A stretch of DNA of 64,000 nt. Source: an uncultured Campylobacterales bacterium (GTDB lineage Bacteria; Campylobacterota; Campylobacteria; Campylobacterales; Arcobacteraceae). The DNA lies in assembly GCA_947494995.1 (NCBI GenBank), contig CANLWY010000010.1, positions 1 through 64,000 on the forward strand. Reading direction: 5' to 3'. This document shows positions 1 through 9,382 of this stretch, piece by piece (the first letter of the stretch is position 1; every line of letters begins with the position of its first letter). A model generated the notes under the pieces. It did not search any database and had not been told where the DNA came from. It saw only the letters and a program-made list of their open reading frames with translations. Both the position numbers and the translations under genes were made by a program.

Positions 1-75
1 TGGCTCCGGTACTTGGATTCGAACCAAGGACCAAATGATTAACAGTCATCTACTCTACCACTGAGCTATACCGGA
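1..75 (-). tRNA. tRNA-Asn (GTT), copy 2 of a tandem pair
   Basis: On the minus strand this folds as a complete cloverleaf. The acceptor stem TCCGGTA pairs with TACCGGA, the anticodon loop is CTGTTAA (anticodon GTT, Asn), the T-loop is TTCGAAT, and the 3' CCA is encoded. It is identical to the copy at 102-176 and lies 26 bp downstream of it, so the two are probably cotranscribed. The window begins exactly at its CCA end, so any further genes of the operon are out of view. Confidence 0.96.
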
Positions 76-101
76 ATGTGAAATTTAAAGTGAAGTTTGA
101 A

Positions 102-176
102 TGGCTCCGGTACTTGGATTCGAACCAAGGACCAAATGATTAACAGTCATCTACTCTACCACTGAGCTATACCGGA
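102..176 (-). tRNA. tRNA-Asn (GTT), copy 1 of a tandem pair
   Basis: Minus-strand cloverleaf with the GTT anticodon, a 7-bp acceptor stem and an encoded CCA. All 75 bases match the copy at 1-75. It is the promoter-proximal copy: a consensus promoter (205-233) sits about 30 bases upstream. The flanking sequences of the two copies differ, so only the tRNA itself is duplicated. Confidence 0.96.
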
Positions 177-204
177 ATCTGTACTTCCCTTTAAATGGGT
201 TGGA

Positions 205-233
205 ATTATAGTAAAAATAAATTCCTTTGTCAA
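205..233 (-). promoter_or_regulatory. Consensus sigma70 promoter of the tRNA-Asn pair
   Basis: Minus strand reads TTGACA (228-233), a 17-base spacer, then TATAAT (205-210). Both hexamers match the E. coli consensus exactly and the spacing is ideal. The expected start point is near base 198, about 22 bases before the first tRNA. It lies just past the stop codon of the radical SAM gene. Confidence 0.9.
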
Positions 234-249
234 GGTTTTTTTTAAAAAA

Positions 250-1167
250 TTACAAAATTTTATAAAAATTTAAACCACTGCTATCAATTAGCGAAATAAC
301 ACCCTTTTCTATAAGTTTTTCTAAAGCTTTCTGGCTCTCTTCATCAAACATATTTTTTATATCCACTTGCGTTAAAGGTCTTCTTTTTAAAAGATTTTTA
401 ATCTCCTCTTCACTATAACTATTTGTTTGTTTTGGTCTATTTTTATATGCAATATTTACATTTACACCTTCAAATGTATTTGCTACTTTTTCTAAGGTTT
501 CAAAATCTACTGGATTTACATCATATGCAGGAGGTCTATCAATTGTACCAATATCAACTCTATGTGGATTTATCTTTTTTACAGCATCATACAATAGCTC
601 TATCTCTTCATCTTTATCATTTAAAGTTTTTACAAAAAGTATCTCTAATACAAATCTATTTGAAGTTAATTTCCTAAACTCAATCATTGATTCAATCATT
701 TTATCAATATCAATACCTTTATGAATCCTATCAAGCTTTTTAAAACATTTTTCACTTACACAATCAAGTGAAAGCTTTACAGTATCAAGTTTTAACAAAG
801 CATTGAATATTTTCTTATCATAAATAGTACTTCCATTTGAAAGAATCATTGTCTTTGCATCTTTTTTGATACGATTTATTTCATCTATTAAAATATCAAG
901 CTTTGGGTATAAAGTTGGTTCTCCATTAGCTGTTATTGTTATAACATCAATATTAGGATGTTTTTCAAAAGAATCCTTTATAGTATCTATAACTTCGTCT
1001 ACACTAGGATAACTTGTCATAGTATCTACTGTTTTAGCTTTTTCTAATTCACAATAAAGACAATCAAAATTACACTGTTTTGAAGAAGGAGATAAATCTA
1101 CTCCTAGAGATATACCAAATCTCCTTGAAGGAATAGGTCCAAAGATAATAGAGTTTGAATATGCCAC
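250..1167 (-). CDS. Radical SAM protein, Tyw1-related Fe-S oxidoreductase group
   Basis: The N-terminal part carries the radical-SAM cluster motif C-x3-C-x2-C (CNFDCLYC) preceded by GPIPSRRFGISLGVDL, as in the COG0731-type family. It should bind one 4Fe-4S cluster and SAM; the substrate is not known. I chose the GTG at 1167 (305 aa): it has AAGGA just upstream and starts the usual N-terminus (AYSNSIIFGPIPS). The track's start at 1275 would run back through the hemE terminator hairpin and into hemE, and the extra 36 residues look random. It ends just before the tRNA promoter. Family call is firm, function is not. Confidence 0.85.
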   Translation of the reverse strand: MAYSNSIIFGPIPSRRFGISLGVDLSPSSKQCNFDCLYCELEKAKTVDTMTSYPSVDEVIDTIKDSFEKHPNIDVITITANGEPTLYPKLDILIDEINRIKKDAKTMILSNGSTIYDKKIFNALLKLDTVKLSLDCVSEKCFKKLDRIHKGIDIDKMIESMIEFRKLTSNRFVLEILFVKTLNDKDEEIELLYDAVKKINPHRVDIGTIDRPPAYDVNPVDFETLEKVANTFEGVNVNIAYKNRPKQTNSYSEEEIKNLLKRRPLTQVDIKNMFDEESQKALEKLIEKGVISLIDSSGLNFYKIL

Positions 1168-1186
1168 TTTTTTCCTTTTAAATAAA

Positions 1187-1215
1187 AAAAGAGAAGCTAG
1201 AATAGCTTCTCTTTT
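1187..1215 (-). terminator. Rho-independent terminator after hemE
   Basis: Perfect inverted repeat AGAGAAGCT-AGAAT-AGCTTCTCT, extended by A/T pairs to about 12 bp, followed on the minus strand by a run of seven T. It lies between the hemE stop (1244) and the GTG of the radical SAM gene (1167), so it should separate the two transcripts or attenuate readthrough. Confidence 0.85.
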
Positions 1216-1243
1216 GTAAAGTCTGTTTGTTTTTATAGTTTTA

Positions 1244-2284
1244 CTATTTTTTTCCAGAAACTCTATGACACTCACTTACAAAGTGAATTGCATTTTCAAC
1301 TGGAACATCTGGTAAAATACCATGACCAAGATTAAAGATATGACCTTCTCCTTGCATAGTCTCTTGAATTTTTTCTACACACTTAGTAGTCTCTTCTTTA
1401 GAGTAAAGTCTACAAGGCTCCATATTCCCTTGAAGTACATATTTATCTCCAAGCTTTTCTTTAGCCATAGACATTGGAGTTCCCCAGTCAATACCAAATA
1501 CATCAAAGTTTCCATAAACTCCACCCATGTTAATGAATGCAGATACACCTTTAGGGAACATGATTACTGGAACATCTGGATACTTAGCTTTTAAGTGCTC
1601 AGCAATCTCTACCATATATTTCCATGAGAATTCATCATATCTTCCTGGTTCAATTGCAGCTGCCCAAGAATCAAAGATTTGAACAACATCAGCACCAGCT
1701 TCAATCTGTTTTTCCATATAAAACTTAACTACATCAGTAACTTTTCTTAAAATCTTGTGTAATAACTCAGGGTTAGAATACATCATTTTCTTACATATGT
1801 TATATGTCTTAGTTCCTTGTCCTTCAATCATATATGTTGCAAGTGTCCAAGGAGCTCCTGTAAATCCAATAAGAGCTTTATCTTCTGGTAATCTCTCTTT
1901 TAAAAGCTTGATAGTATCATATACATAAGTTAACTTATCAGCTGCAGCTTCTCCACCAAGTAGTGCATCTACATCTTCTTCAGTAACGATTGGGTCCCTA
2001 AATACAGGACCTTCACCTTTAATAAACTCTAAATGCATTCCCATTTCATTTGGAATAACTAAAATATCAGAGAATAAAATTGCAGCATCAACACCAACAA
2101 TATCAAGTGGTTGAATAGTAACTTCACAAGCCTTTTCAGGGTCATGACAAAGATTTAAAAAGTTTCCAGCTTGAGCTCTAACTTCCATATACTCTGGAAG
2201 ATATCTTCCAGCTTGTCTCATCATCCATACAGGAGTGTATGGAGTCTCTTTTCTTAAACACGCATCAACAAAAATTTTTGACAT
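1244..2284 (-). CDS. hemE: Uroporphyrinogen decarboxylase
   Basis: Haem biosynthesis enzyme that removes four acetate carboxyl groups from uroporphyrinogen III to give coproporphyrinogen III in the cytosol. At 346 aa it is the normal family length. The first family signature [15 protein letters not shown] lies at residues 18-32, and the second, GFTGAPWT, near residue 140. A late GHGI segment is also typical. The start ATG is preceded by TTAAGG. It appears monocistronic: a 139-bp gap lies upstream and a strong terminator directly downstream. Confidence 0.97.
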   Translation of the reverse strand: MSKIFVDACLRKETPYTPVWMMRQAGRYLPEYMEVRAQAGNFLNLCHDPEKACEVTIQPLDIVGVDAAILFSDILVIPNEMGMHLEFIKGEGPVFRDPIVTEEDVDALLGGEAAADKLTYVYDTIKLLKERLPEDKALIGFTGAPWTLATYMIEGQGTKTYNICKKMMYSNPELLHKILRKVTDVVKFYMEKQIEAGADVVQIFDSWAAAIEPGRYDEFSWKYMVEIAEHLKAKYPDVPVIMFPKGVSAFINMGGVYGNFDVFGIDWGTPMSMAKEKLGDKYVLQGNMEPCRLYSKEETTKCVEKIQETMQGEGHIFNLGHGILPDVPVENAIHFVSECHRVSGKK

Positions 2285-2373
2285 AATTATATACCTTAAA
2301 AAATATTCCTAAAAAAGGAACGAAATTAATTTTATTTATTTACTTTTTATAAAAAAAGTATAAAAAACACACA

Positions 2374-2400
2374 TATCTTTTTGCTTTATAAATAAAGCAC
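2374..2400 (-). terminator. Weak possible terminator after the YqhA-family gene
   Basis: Minus strand reads TGCTTTAT-TT-ATAAAGCA, an 8-bp inverted repeat just downstream of the 2424 stop. The T-rich stretch comes about a dozen bases later rather than at once, so termination is uncertain. The rest of the 139-bp gap (2285-2423) is AT-rich, with a second A/T hairpin at 2341-2360, and must also hold the hemE promoter, which I cannot place. Confidence 0.3.
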
Positions 2401-2423
2401 CACTCTAAACATTAAAAAAAAGT

Positions 2424-2972
2424 TTACTTAATAATCTCTTTTTTTTCTTTCTTTCCAACTTTTCCTAAAAAGTATAAACCAATAGAAACAGCCGCAATAG
2501 ATAGTGCTAGATAAAGAATATCTAAGGCACTATTATATTGAGCTAAACCAACTTTTTTGAAATAGATTACAACAAGTACCATTACAATAACTTTTGATAT
2601 CTTATCCTTAAGTTGATCTAGCGAATTAATAGCTAAAAGTTGATTCTCTTTTGCTACTTCACCCTTTCTTCCCTTTTTAGCAGCATCAATATCTGATATA
2701 AAAAGTTCATACATACCAAAAGAGAAAATAATCATTACTACACCAATTAAATATAAATCAACTGCACCAATAATTCCACCCATAACTTTCTCATGGAAAT
2801 ACTTAGGATGCTCACCATTTAGATATGTAGTAACTACATACTTTGCAGTATCAAAGATATCAACACTTGCAACTATAAAAAGAATTATAGCTCCAATAAT
2901 ACCAAAGACCACTGCAGAGATTATTACAAATCTAGATGACCATAGGATATTTTCAAATACCTTTTCAAGCAT
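2424..2972 (-). CDS. YqhA / UPF0114 family inner-membrane protein
   Basis: 182-aa membrane protein with four hydrophobic segments (about residues 15-37, 68-90, 127-143 and 149-168). The order and spacing, plus a central EL(F/I)ISDID-like stretch after the second helix, fit the UPF0114/YqhA family, whose role is unknown. Its start overlaps the asd stop by one base, so asd and this gene are translationally coupled within the gyrA-asd run. Nothing in the context links it to a pathway. Confidence 0.8.
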   Translation of the reverse strand: MLEKVFENILWSSRFVIISAVVFGIIGAIILFIVASVDIFDTAKYVVTTYLNGEHPKYFHEKVMGGIIGAVDLYLIGVVMIIFSFGMYELFISDIDAAKKGRKGEVAKENQLLAINSLDQLKDKISKVIVMVLVVIYFKKVGLAQYNSALDILYLALSIAAVSIGLYFLGKVGKKEKKEIIK

Positions 2973-4009
2973 TAAATATCATTCTCCATCTCAATCCACT
3001 TTAAAGCAATTCTTACAGAGTTCGTAGCAGCACCAACTCTTACTTGGTCAGCCACATTGAAAAAATGCACAATATTATTAGCATATACATCTTTTCTAAT
3101 TCTTCCTACAAAAGTAGTATCTGTATCAGTTGAAATAATAGGCATTGGATAAGCATTATTTGCTAAATCATCAATTACTTCAACATTTTCAAATCTTTCT
3201 AAAGATTCTCTAACTTCAGATACATCTACCTCAACATCATCTTCAAATGTAACAGTAATAGATTCAGAATGAGATCTTAAAACTGGAACTCTAACACAAG
3301 TTGCTGCTACTTGAATCTCTTTATGTAAAATCTTTTGTGTTTCATTAACCATTTTCATCTCTTCTTTTGTGAAGTCATTTGGTTGTTGAACATCAATTTG
3401 CGGAATTACATTAAGTGCAATTTGGTGTGCAAATGATTTTTTCTCTGATTCATTAAGTCTAAAGGCAAAGAAATCTTGCATCTGTTTAACAAGTTCTTCC
3501 ATACCAGCTTTTCCAGCTCCTGAAACCGCTTGATAAGTTGAAACATCTACTCTTTTGATTCCATATAAATCATCTAATGGCTTTAAAGACAGAACCATTT
3601 GAATAGTTGAACAGTTTGGATTTGCAATAATTCCAGTCTCTCTCCAATTAGCAATATCATCTGGATTTACTTCAGGCACTACTAATGGAACATTAGGATC
3701 CATTCTAAAGTGAGATGTGTTGTCAATTACAACTGCACCTGCTTCAACAGCATACTTTGCAAATTTTTCAGAAATAGAACCACCTGCAGAGAAGAAAGCA
3801 ATTTCTACTTCATTCTCTTCAAAACAAGTTTCAGTTAACTCTAAAACTGTTACTTCTTTATCTTGGTATTCTACTTTTGTTCCTGCACTTTTTGCACTTG
3901 CAAGAGGAACTAGATTATTAATAGGGAAGTCATAATCATTTAATACTCTTAAAAGCTCTTCCCCAACAGCACCAGTAGCACCGACAATTGCTACATTAAA
4001 TCTTCTCAT
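2972..4009 (-). CDS. asd: Aspartate-semialdehyde dehydrogenase
   Basis: Converts aspartyl-4-phosphate to aspartate semialdehyde with NADPH, feeding the lysine/diaminopimelate, threonine and methionine pathways. 345 aa, typical. The Rossmann motif GATGAVGEE lies at residues 10-18, the catalytic Cys133 in NPNCST, and SGAGKAG follows near 163. The ATG shares a base with the gyrA stop, so the two are probably read from one message. This is a common Campylobacterota-type neighbourhood, and the metabolic link to gyrA is not obvious. Confidence 0.97.
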   Translation of the reverse strand: MRRFNVAIVGATGAVGEELLRVLNDYDFPINNLVPLASAKSAGTKVEYQDKEVTVLELTETCFEENEVEIAFFSAGGSISEKFAKYAVEAGAVVIDNTSHFRMDPNVPLVVPEVNPDDIANWRETGIIANPNCSTIQMVLSLKPLDDLYGIKRVDVSTYQAVSGAGKAGMEELVKQMQDFFAFRLNESEKKSFAHQIALNVIPQIDVQQPNDFTKEEMKMVNETQKILHKEIQVAATCVRVPVLRSHSESITVTFEDDVEVDVSEVRESLERFENVEVIDDLANNAYPMPIISTDTDTTFVGRIRKDVYANNIVHFFNVADQVRVGAATNSVRIALKWIEMENDI

Positions 4010-6621
4010 TATTCGTTTCCTTTTCCTTCATTATTTTCTGAATCTTCAATTAAAGATGGTGATTCATTTACGTTTGTATTTACCTCAGAGTCTGAACTAT
4101 TCAATTCAATCTTCTCTGCTGTTATTACTTCTCCATCTTCTGTATATCTAATTACATTTCCATTTTCATCTACTTCAATCTCTTCAGCTTCTTTTGGACA
4201 TTTTGCAATAGACACAACTTTATCTTTTGCATCTACATTTACAATGATTACACCTGAAGTATTTCTTCCAGCTTTTCTAATTGATTGCATATCAACTCTA
4301 ATCATCTTACCTATAGAAGTAAGAGCCATTAAATCTTGTGTTTCATCTACAAGTACTTCACCAACAACATTTCCAGTTTTATTAGATAATTTCATAGAAA
4401 TTACACCAGAACCTGCCCTATTTGTTAGTCTATACTCTTCAACTAGTGTTCTTTTTCCAATACCTTTTTCAGATACTGTTAACAACTCTTGTTCTTCATT
4501 ATCAATAACATCTGCATCTACTACAAAGTCAGTATCTAGTTTAAACTTAATACCTCTAACACCTCTTGTAGATCTTCCTTGCTCTCTTGTTTTCTCTATA
4601 TCAAATCTAATACATTGACCTAAAGATGTAAAAATCATTAGAAATTGAGAGTTAACATCTGTAATCTTAGCTGTTACAATCTCATCTGCATCATCAAGAA
4701 CAATTGCTCTTACACCATTTGATCTAATATTTGAGAATTCAGATAATGATGTTCTTTTCACAATACCATTTCTAGTAAAGAATGCTAATGACTTAGACTC
4801 ATCAAAATCAGAAGTTGGGATAATCTCCATAATCTTCTCATCAGGTCTTAAGTTGATTAAATTAACAACTGCTTTACCTTTAGCTGTTCTTGAACCTTCA
4901 GGTATTCTATAAACCTTCAACCAGTATAATTGCCCCATGTTGGTTACAAACATCAGGGTGTCATGGGTATTAGATACAAAAAATCTCTCAATAAAGTCAT
5001 CATCATGAGTTGTTACTGCAACTTTACCTTTTCCACCTCTTCTTTGTTTTTCGTAAGATTTAATTGGAACTCTTTTTACATATCCATTATGAGTAATAGT
5101 AACTACCATTGGCTCATTTGGAATTAAATCTTCAATATCGATCTCATCATAAGAGTCTTCAATTTCTGTTCTTCTTTCATCAGAGTATTTTTCTCTAATT
5201 TCTGTTAACTCTTCTTTAATAATCTCATTTAATTTTTCTTCAGATTTTAAGATAGATTCAAGCTCAGCAATAAGTGCTAATAACTCTTGGTACTCAGCTT
5301 CTAATTTATCTCTTTGAAGACCTGTTAATCTTCCTAATCTCATATCTAAGATAGCTTGAGATTGAATTGTACTTAATCCAAATCTTTGTTGTAAACTCTC
5401 TTTCGCTTCTGCATCATTTGCAGATGCTCTAATAATCTTAACAACTTCATCAATATTGTCTAAAGCAATTTTCAGACCTTCTAAAATATGAGCTCTTGCT
5501 TTTGCTTTTTCTAAATCAAAAATGGTTCTTCTAATAATTACAGTTTTTCTATGTGATAAGAAAACATTTAAAATCTCAGGTAATGTAAATACCTTAGGTT
5601 CTTTATTATAAACTGCTAATAAAATGATTCCAAAAGTAGTTTCCATTGGAGTTGATTTATAAAGGTTATTAAGAACTATCTCAGACATTGCATCTTTTTT
5701 AAGCTCAATTACAACTCTAATACCTTCCCTATCTGACTCATCTCTAACTTCTGAAATACCTTCAACAGATTTCTCTTTAGCTAAGTTAGCAATTTGCTCA
5801 ATAAGTCTTGATTTATTTACTTGGTATGGTAATTCATCAAGTACAATAACTTCTTTCTTACCTTTTGTTTCAATATGATGCTTAGCTCTAATTTTAACTC
5901 TTCCACGCCCCGTGTTGTATGCATCAATAATTCCACGTCTACCAAAGATTGTTCCTCCTGTTGGGAAGTCTGGTCCTTGAATGAACTGCATAAGATCATC
6001 AGCTGTAGCTTCAGGATTATCAATTGTATGTAAAATAGCGTCTAAAAGCTCACCTAAGTTATGAGGTGGAATTTTTGTTGCCATACCTACTGCGATACCT
6101 TCTGAACCATTTAAAAGTAATGTTGGTACTCTCGTTGGTAAAACATCTGGTTCTTTTAGAGTATCATCATAGTTTGGTGTAAAGTTTACAGTATCTTTAT
6201 CAATATCTTTTAAAATATCCTCAGAGATCTTTGTAAATCTTGACTCTGTATATCTCATTGCTGCTGCATTATCACCATCAACAGAACCAAAGTTTCCTTG
6301 TCCATCAATAAGAGGTGCTCTCATTGAAAAATCTTGTGCTAACCTAACAAGTGCATCATAAACCGAAGTATCACCATGAGGGTGATACTTACCGATTACA
6401 TCACCTACAATTCTTGCAGATTTTTTATATGGTGCTCTTGCACTCATATTTAAATCATGCATTGCATATAAAATTCTTCTGTGAACTGGTTTAAGTCCAT
6501 CTTTTGCATCAGGTAATGCTCTACCAATAATTACACTCATTGAATAATCTAAATATGAAGCTTTAATACTGTCTTCAATATTTATGTCAATAATATCTTG
6601 ATTTTCGAAAAGGTTTTCCAT
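4009..6621 (-). CDS. gyrA: DNA gyrase subunit A
   Basis: Breakage-reunion subunit of DNA gyrase. 870 aa with the N-terminal winged-helix domain, catalytic Tyr124 (AAAMRYTES) and the GyrA box (QRRGGKGK) starting the C-terminal DNA-wrapping beta-pinwheel. The quinolone-determining region reads [10 protein letters not shown] with Thr85 and Asp89, the drug-sensitive residues in Campylobacter/Arcobacter numbering. A long acidic C-terminal tail follows the last blade. The upstream 80 bases include TATACT (6672-6677) as a possible -10, but two other AT boxes compete with it. Confidence 0.98.
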   Translation of the reverse strand: MENLFENQDIIDINIEDSIKASYLDYSMSVIIGRALPDAKDGLKPVHRRILYAMHDLNMSARAPYKKSARIVGDVIGKYHPHGDTSVYDALVRLAQDFSMRAPLIDGQGNFGSVDGDNAAAMRYTESRFTKISEDILKDIDKDTVNFTPNYDDTLKEPDVLPTRVPTLLLNGSEGIAVGMATKIPPHNLGELLDAILHTIDNPEATADDLMQFIQGPDFPTGGTIFGRRGIIDAYNTGRGRVKIRAKHHIETKGKKEVIVLDELPYQVNKSRLIEQIANLAKEKSVEGISEVRDESDREGIRVVIELKKDAMSEIVLNNLYKSTPMETTFGIILLAVYNKEPKVFTLPEILNVFLSHRKTVIIRRTIFDLEKAKARAHILEGLKIALDNIDEVVKIIRASANDAEAKESLQQRFGLSTIQSQAILDMRLGRLTGLQRDKLEAEYQELLALIAELESILKSEEKLNEIIKEELTEIREKYSDERRTEIEDSYDEIDIEDLIPNEPMVVTITHNGYVKRVPIKSYEKQRRGGKGKVAVTTHDDDFIERFFVSNTHDTLMFVTNMGQLYWLKVYRIPEGSRTAKGKAVVNLINLRPDEKIMEIIPTSDFDESKSLAFFTRNGIVKRTSLSEFSNIRSNGVRAIVLDDADEIVTAKITDVNSQFLMIFTSLGQCIRFDIEKTREQGRSTRGVRGIKFKLDTDFVVDADVIDNEEQELLTVSEKGIGKRTLVEEYRLTNRAGSGVISMKLSNKTGNVVGEVLVDETQDLMALTSIGKMIRVDMQSIRKAGRNTSGVIIVNVDAKDKVVSIAKCPKEAEEIEVDENGNVIRYTEDGEVITAEKIELNSSDSEVNTNVNESPSLIEDSENNEGKGNE

Positions 6622-6700
6622 TAAAAAATGCCTTATTTATAAAATTTAGATATTTTATCTAAAAAAGGCTTAGTATAAGGCTTTTAGTTTATATTTTAAG

Positions 6701-6742
6701 CAAAAAAAAAGGGATGAAAGTAAAAAAACTTTCACCCCTTTT
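6701..6742 (-). terminator. Rho-independent terminator after the DUF465 gene
   Basis: Arms at 6708-6721 and 6728-6741 form a 14-bp stem with one G-U wobble on the minus-strand RNA (AAAGGGGTGAAAGT / ACTTTCATCCCTTT), a 6-base loop, then nine T. It follows the stop at 6764 and insulates the DUF465 gene from gyrA. Confidence 0.9.
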
Positions 6743-6763
6743 GAAAAACAATTATTATGCCCT

Positions 6764-6982
6764 TTAACTGTTCTCTTTTTTATATTTCATAATGTAGGTA
6801 TATACCTCATCTTTTAGTTTTAACTTCTCTTTTTTCTTTGCTTCTATCTCAAATTGGTCAGCATGGTTTTTCACCATTTCTTCAATCTCTTCATCTAAAT
6901 CATTATGCTTATCAAAAATTTTTACAAAATGACCATCTTTTTGTTTTAACTCTGTGATAATATCTCTATACTCGTGAAACAT
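6764..6982 (-). CDS. DUF465 / YdcH-family small coiled-coil protein
   Basis: 72 residues, highly charged and almost wholly helical, with the family pattern of an N-terminal MFHEYRD segment, a central FDKHNDLDEEI stretch and a C-terminal KLKDEVYTYI helix. Members are small proteins of unknown function. A good ribosome site (GAAAGGA) precedes the ATG. It has its own promoter (TGTTATAAT, 7013-7021) and its own terminator, so it is a single-gene unit between gyrA and argJ. Confidence 0.85.
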   Translation of the reverse strand: MFHEYRDIITELKQKDGHFVKIFDKHNDLDEEIEEMVKNHADQFEIEAKKKEKLKLKDEVYTYIMKYKKENS

Positions 6983-7012
6983 TGGCTTTCCTTTCTCGTT
7001 TGATATTAAAAA

Positions 7013-7021
7013 ATTATAACA
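7013..7021 (-). promoter_or_regulatory. Extended -10 promoter of the DUF465 gene
   Basis: Minus strand reads TGTTATAAT, an extended -10 with a perfect TATAAT at 7013-7018, about 30 bases upstream of the ATG at 6982 and immediately after the argJ stop. No convincing -35 is seen, as is usual in Campylobacterota. Confidence 0.65.
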
Positions 7022-7035
7022 ATTATGGCCTTAAA

Positions 7036-8217
7036 TTAAGTACGATAATCGGCATTTATCTTTACGTACTCATAACCTAAATCACAGCCGTAAGCAATAA
7101 AACTACCCTCTCCTACTCCAATATCACAAATAACTTTATATTGTTCCTTTTCAAGTACTTTTGCAGCTTTTATTTCTTGGGCTTCATCAAAACAGATTTT
7201 ACCTTTATTGAATACTACGACATCATTATATGAAATTACAAGAGAATTTTCATCACAAGTAATTCTAGAAGCCCCTATAGTTGAAGCTATACGCCCAAAG
7301 TTTGGATCTTCACCAAAAAGTGCTGTTTTTACTAAAAGTGAGTTTGAAAGAGCCTTTGCTGCTATCTCTGCTTCTTCATTTGAAGCTGCATTTATTACTT
7401 CAAAAGCAACAGCTTTTTTTGCACCTTCTCCATCAGCAACCATTAACATAGCCATATCATGCATTACAAGTCGTAAAGCCTCTTTAAATGCCTCTTTATC
7501 ATATGCATTTGATTTTCTATTAGCCATTAAAAGAACTGTATCATTTGTAGATGTATCTCCATCTACAGATATTGCATTAAAAGTTGTATATGAATTTACA
7601 GATAAAACTTCTTTCATATCATCTTTTGGAATGTCTGCATCCGTTGTGATAAAACAAAGCATAGTTGCAAGATTTGGATTTATCATTCCTGCACCTTTTG
7701 CAACTGCTCCTATTTTAAAAGATTTTCCATCTTCTAACTTCACTTCATACATACAAGTTTTAGGATATGCATCTGTTGTCATAATAGCTTGAGATAGATT
7801 CTCTCCACTCTTTGCAGTTAAATCAAAAGAGTTAGCTCCATCAATTAATTTTTGTAAAGGTAATGGGTTTCCAATTACACCTGTACTACTCATAATTGGA
7901 TTTGTCACATCAAAATTTAAAGATGAAAAAAGTTTATTTATATCATCAATTCCTCTTTGACCTGTCATTGCATTTGCATTTTTTGAATTGATCAATACAA
8001 AGTTTGATTGAAATCCTTTTTCATACATTTGATAATGTTTAAGTGGTGCTGCTTGAAATTTGTTTAGTGTAAATACTGCTTCAACATCACATAAAACATC
8101 ACTATAAATAAATCCTAAGTCTTTATTTCCATTTGGTTTTAATCCAGCGTGAATCCCATCACAATAAAAACCATCTATTTGATCAATAAATCCCTTTATT
8201 GGTAAAATTGTAAACAT
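7036..8217 (-). CDS. argJ: Bifunctional glutamate N-acetyltransferase / N-acetylglutamate synthase
   Basis: Arginine biosynthesis enzyme. It moves the acetyl group from N-acetylornithine to glutamate and may also acetylate glutamate from acetyl-CoA. 393 aa. The autocleavage region KGAGMINPNLATMLCF is present; by family precedent the Thr of ATML becomes the N-terminal nucleophile of the beta chain. TTDAYPKT and SVDGDTSTNDT are further family blocks. It begins 17 bp after the K+ channel gene, so it is probably cotranscribed with it and rpmB. Confidence 0.96.
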   Translation of the reverse strand: MFTILPIKGFIDQIDGFYCDGIHAGLKPNGNKDLGFIYSDVLCDVEAVFTLNKFQAAPLKHYQMYEKGFQSNFVLINSKNANAMTGQRGIDDINKLFSSLNFDVTNPIMSSTGVIGNPLPLQKLIDGANSFDLTAKSGENLSQAIMTTDAYPKTCMYEVKLEDGKSFKIGAVAKGAGMINPNLATMLCFITTDADIPKDDMKEVLSVNSYTTFNAISVDGDTSTNDTVLLMANRKSNAYDKEAFKEALRLVMHDMAMLMVADGEGAKKAVAFEVINAASNEEAEIAAKALSNSLLVKTALFGEDPNFGRIASTIGASRITCDENSLVISYNDVVVFNKGKICFDEAQEIKAAKVLEKEQYKVICDIGVGEGSFIAYGCDLGYEYVKINADYRT

Positions 8218-8234
8218 AATAAAATATTATCCTC

Positions 8235-9356
8235 TTATAAATCTTCTGGCATCTCTTTTTGAGATATCATTCTTTTTGCTTTTGAAATACTCTTTTGATT
8301 TCCTACTAGTAAAAGCTTTGAACCAGCACTAATAACTGCTGTTCCTTTAGGCATTTGAATAAATCGTCCCTTTTTCTCCGTAATTCCAATAACTGATACT
8401 TTCATTCTATCTCTAAGTCTTAACTCTTTTATTTCCCGATTTACAACCCAAGACTCAGCATCAACAAAAGCCTCTTCCATATCAATAGGAGTATCCGGTT
8501 TATATAAAAACTCTTCAAGAACATTTTCCATATCAGGACGTACTGCCATTGCTGAAACCCTTTTTGCCATTAAAGATGGTGTTGCAACAACCTTATCTGC
8601 TCCAAGTTTTTGAAGTCTAATTTTTTCATTTTGTGTTTCTGCGTTTGAGATAATCAGAAAAGGACTTCTTCCTAACTCTTTTTCATAAAGCCTTACTGAT
8701 GCTATTAATGTAATATTTTCTGAAATATTTTTTGATAATGAGATAGCACCTTTTGCTGAAGATAAATGAGACTTTAAAAAAGCTCTCTCTTTAAAAGGTT
8801 CTTCTTTAACAAAATAAGGATAATTATGCTGTTTTGCAATTTCTTCAATCTCTTCACTAGGATCAACAACAACAAAAGGAATATGGTTATCATTAAACTG
8901 TTTAGCAAGCTGAGCTGTATATTCATTGTGATAAAAAATCACAAAGTGTCGTCGTAATCTAGCAATCTTATAAAGCATATTTCTTTCCTTATAAAGTTCA
9001 AATAACTTACCCTTAATAACAGCATCAATAAGTACTGCTGTTGATAATGTAAATATTGCAAATCCAAAAATGATAAGTGTTACTGTAAAAAATCTTCCCG
9101 CAGGTGAGATAGGAGCTATTTCTCCAAAACCAACAGTAGTAAAAGTAATACCCGTTTGATAAATTGCATCTAATATGGGGAAGTCATCGATTAAAATATA
9201 ACCCATTGTTCCAAATATCATTATAACTTGAACAAGAACAAGAGGTAATCTAAAAGGTTTTAATTGAGAATATATGATTGGATTTAAATCATATTCTGGT
9301 TTAGCTGTACGTATCTCCCAGCCTAGAGCTTTCTTTACTCTTCTAAAGATGCCCAT
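8235..9356 (-). CDS. Two-TM potassium channel with RCK (TrkA-N/TrkA-C) domain
   Basis: 373 aa. Two membrane helices (about 38-56 and 88-112) flank a pore loop with the K+ filter TTVGFGE at 73-79. A Rossmann-like RCK domain follows from about residue 133 and a TrkA-C-like domain from about 285. The start of the RCK domain reads HFVIFYHNEYTAQLA where ligand-binding RCKs have a GxGxxG nucleotide loop, so NAD(H)/ATP binding there looks lost. It should be a homotetrameric inner-membrane channel. It lies 26 bp after rpmB, with a hairpin in the gap. Confidence 0.88.
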   Translation of the reverse strand: MGIFRRVKKALGWEIRTAKPEYDLNPIIYSQLKPFRLPLVLVQVIMIFGTMGYILIDDFPILDAIYQTGITFTTVGFGEIAPISPAGRFFTVTLIIFGFAIFTLSTAVLIDAVIKGKLFELYKERNMLYKIARLRRHFVIFYHNEYTAQLAKQFNDNHIPFVVVDPSEEIEEIAKQHNYPYFVKEEPFKERAFLKSHLSSAKGAISLSKNISENITLIASVRLYEKELGRSPFLIISNAETQNEKIRLQKLGADKVVATPSLMAKRVSAMAVRPDMENVLEEFLYKPDTPIDMEEAFVDAESWVVNREIKELRLRDRMKVSVIGITEKKGRFIQMPKGTAVISAGSKLLLVGNQKSISKAKRMISQKEMPEDL

Positions 9357-9359
9357 GAA

Positions 9360-9379
9360 AGCACTTTACTTAAAGTGCT
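9360..9379 (-). other. Hairpin between rpmB and the K+ channel gene
   Basis: AGCACTTT-ACTT-AAAGTGCT, an exact 8-bp inverted repeat that fills most of the 26-bp gap. On the RNA only TTTC separates it from the channel ATG. It could be a weak rpmB terminator or 3' stabiliser, or could limit access of ribosomes to the channel start. Confidence 0.6.
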
Positions 9380-9382
9380 CTC

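Noticed and set aside
1168-1275. N-terminal extension of the radical SAM ORF in the track
   Set aside because: It crosses the hemE terminator hairpin and overlaps hemE; the GTG at 1167 has a ribosome site and starts the conserved protein.
2341-2360. TACTTTTT/AAAAAGTA hairpin as a second terminator
   Set aside because: All A/T stem without a following T-run; too weak in such AT-rich DNA.
4244-4618. Plus-strand ORF of 124 aa
   Set aside because: Antisense shadow of the gyrA C-terminal pinwheel coding region.
7208-7792. Plus-strand ORF of 194 aa
   Set aside because: Antisense shadow of argJ in a matching frame; the argJ protein is complete and conserved, and the shadow has low-complexity Ala/Ser content.
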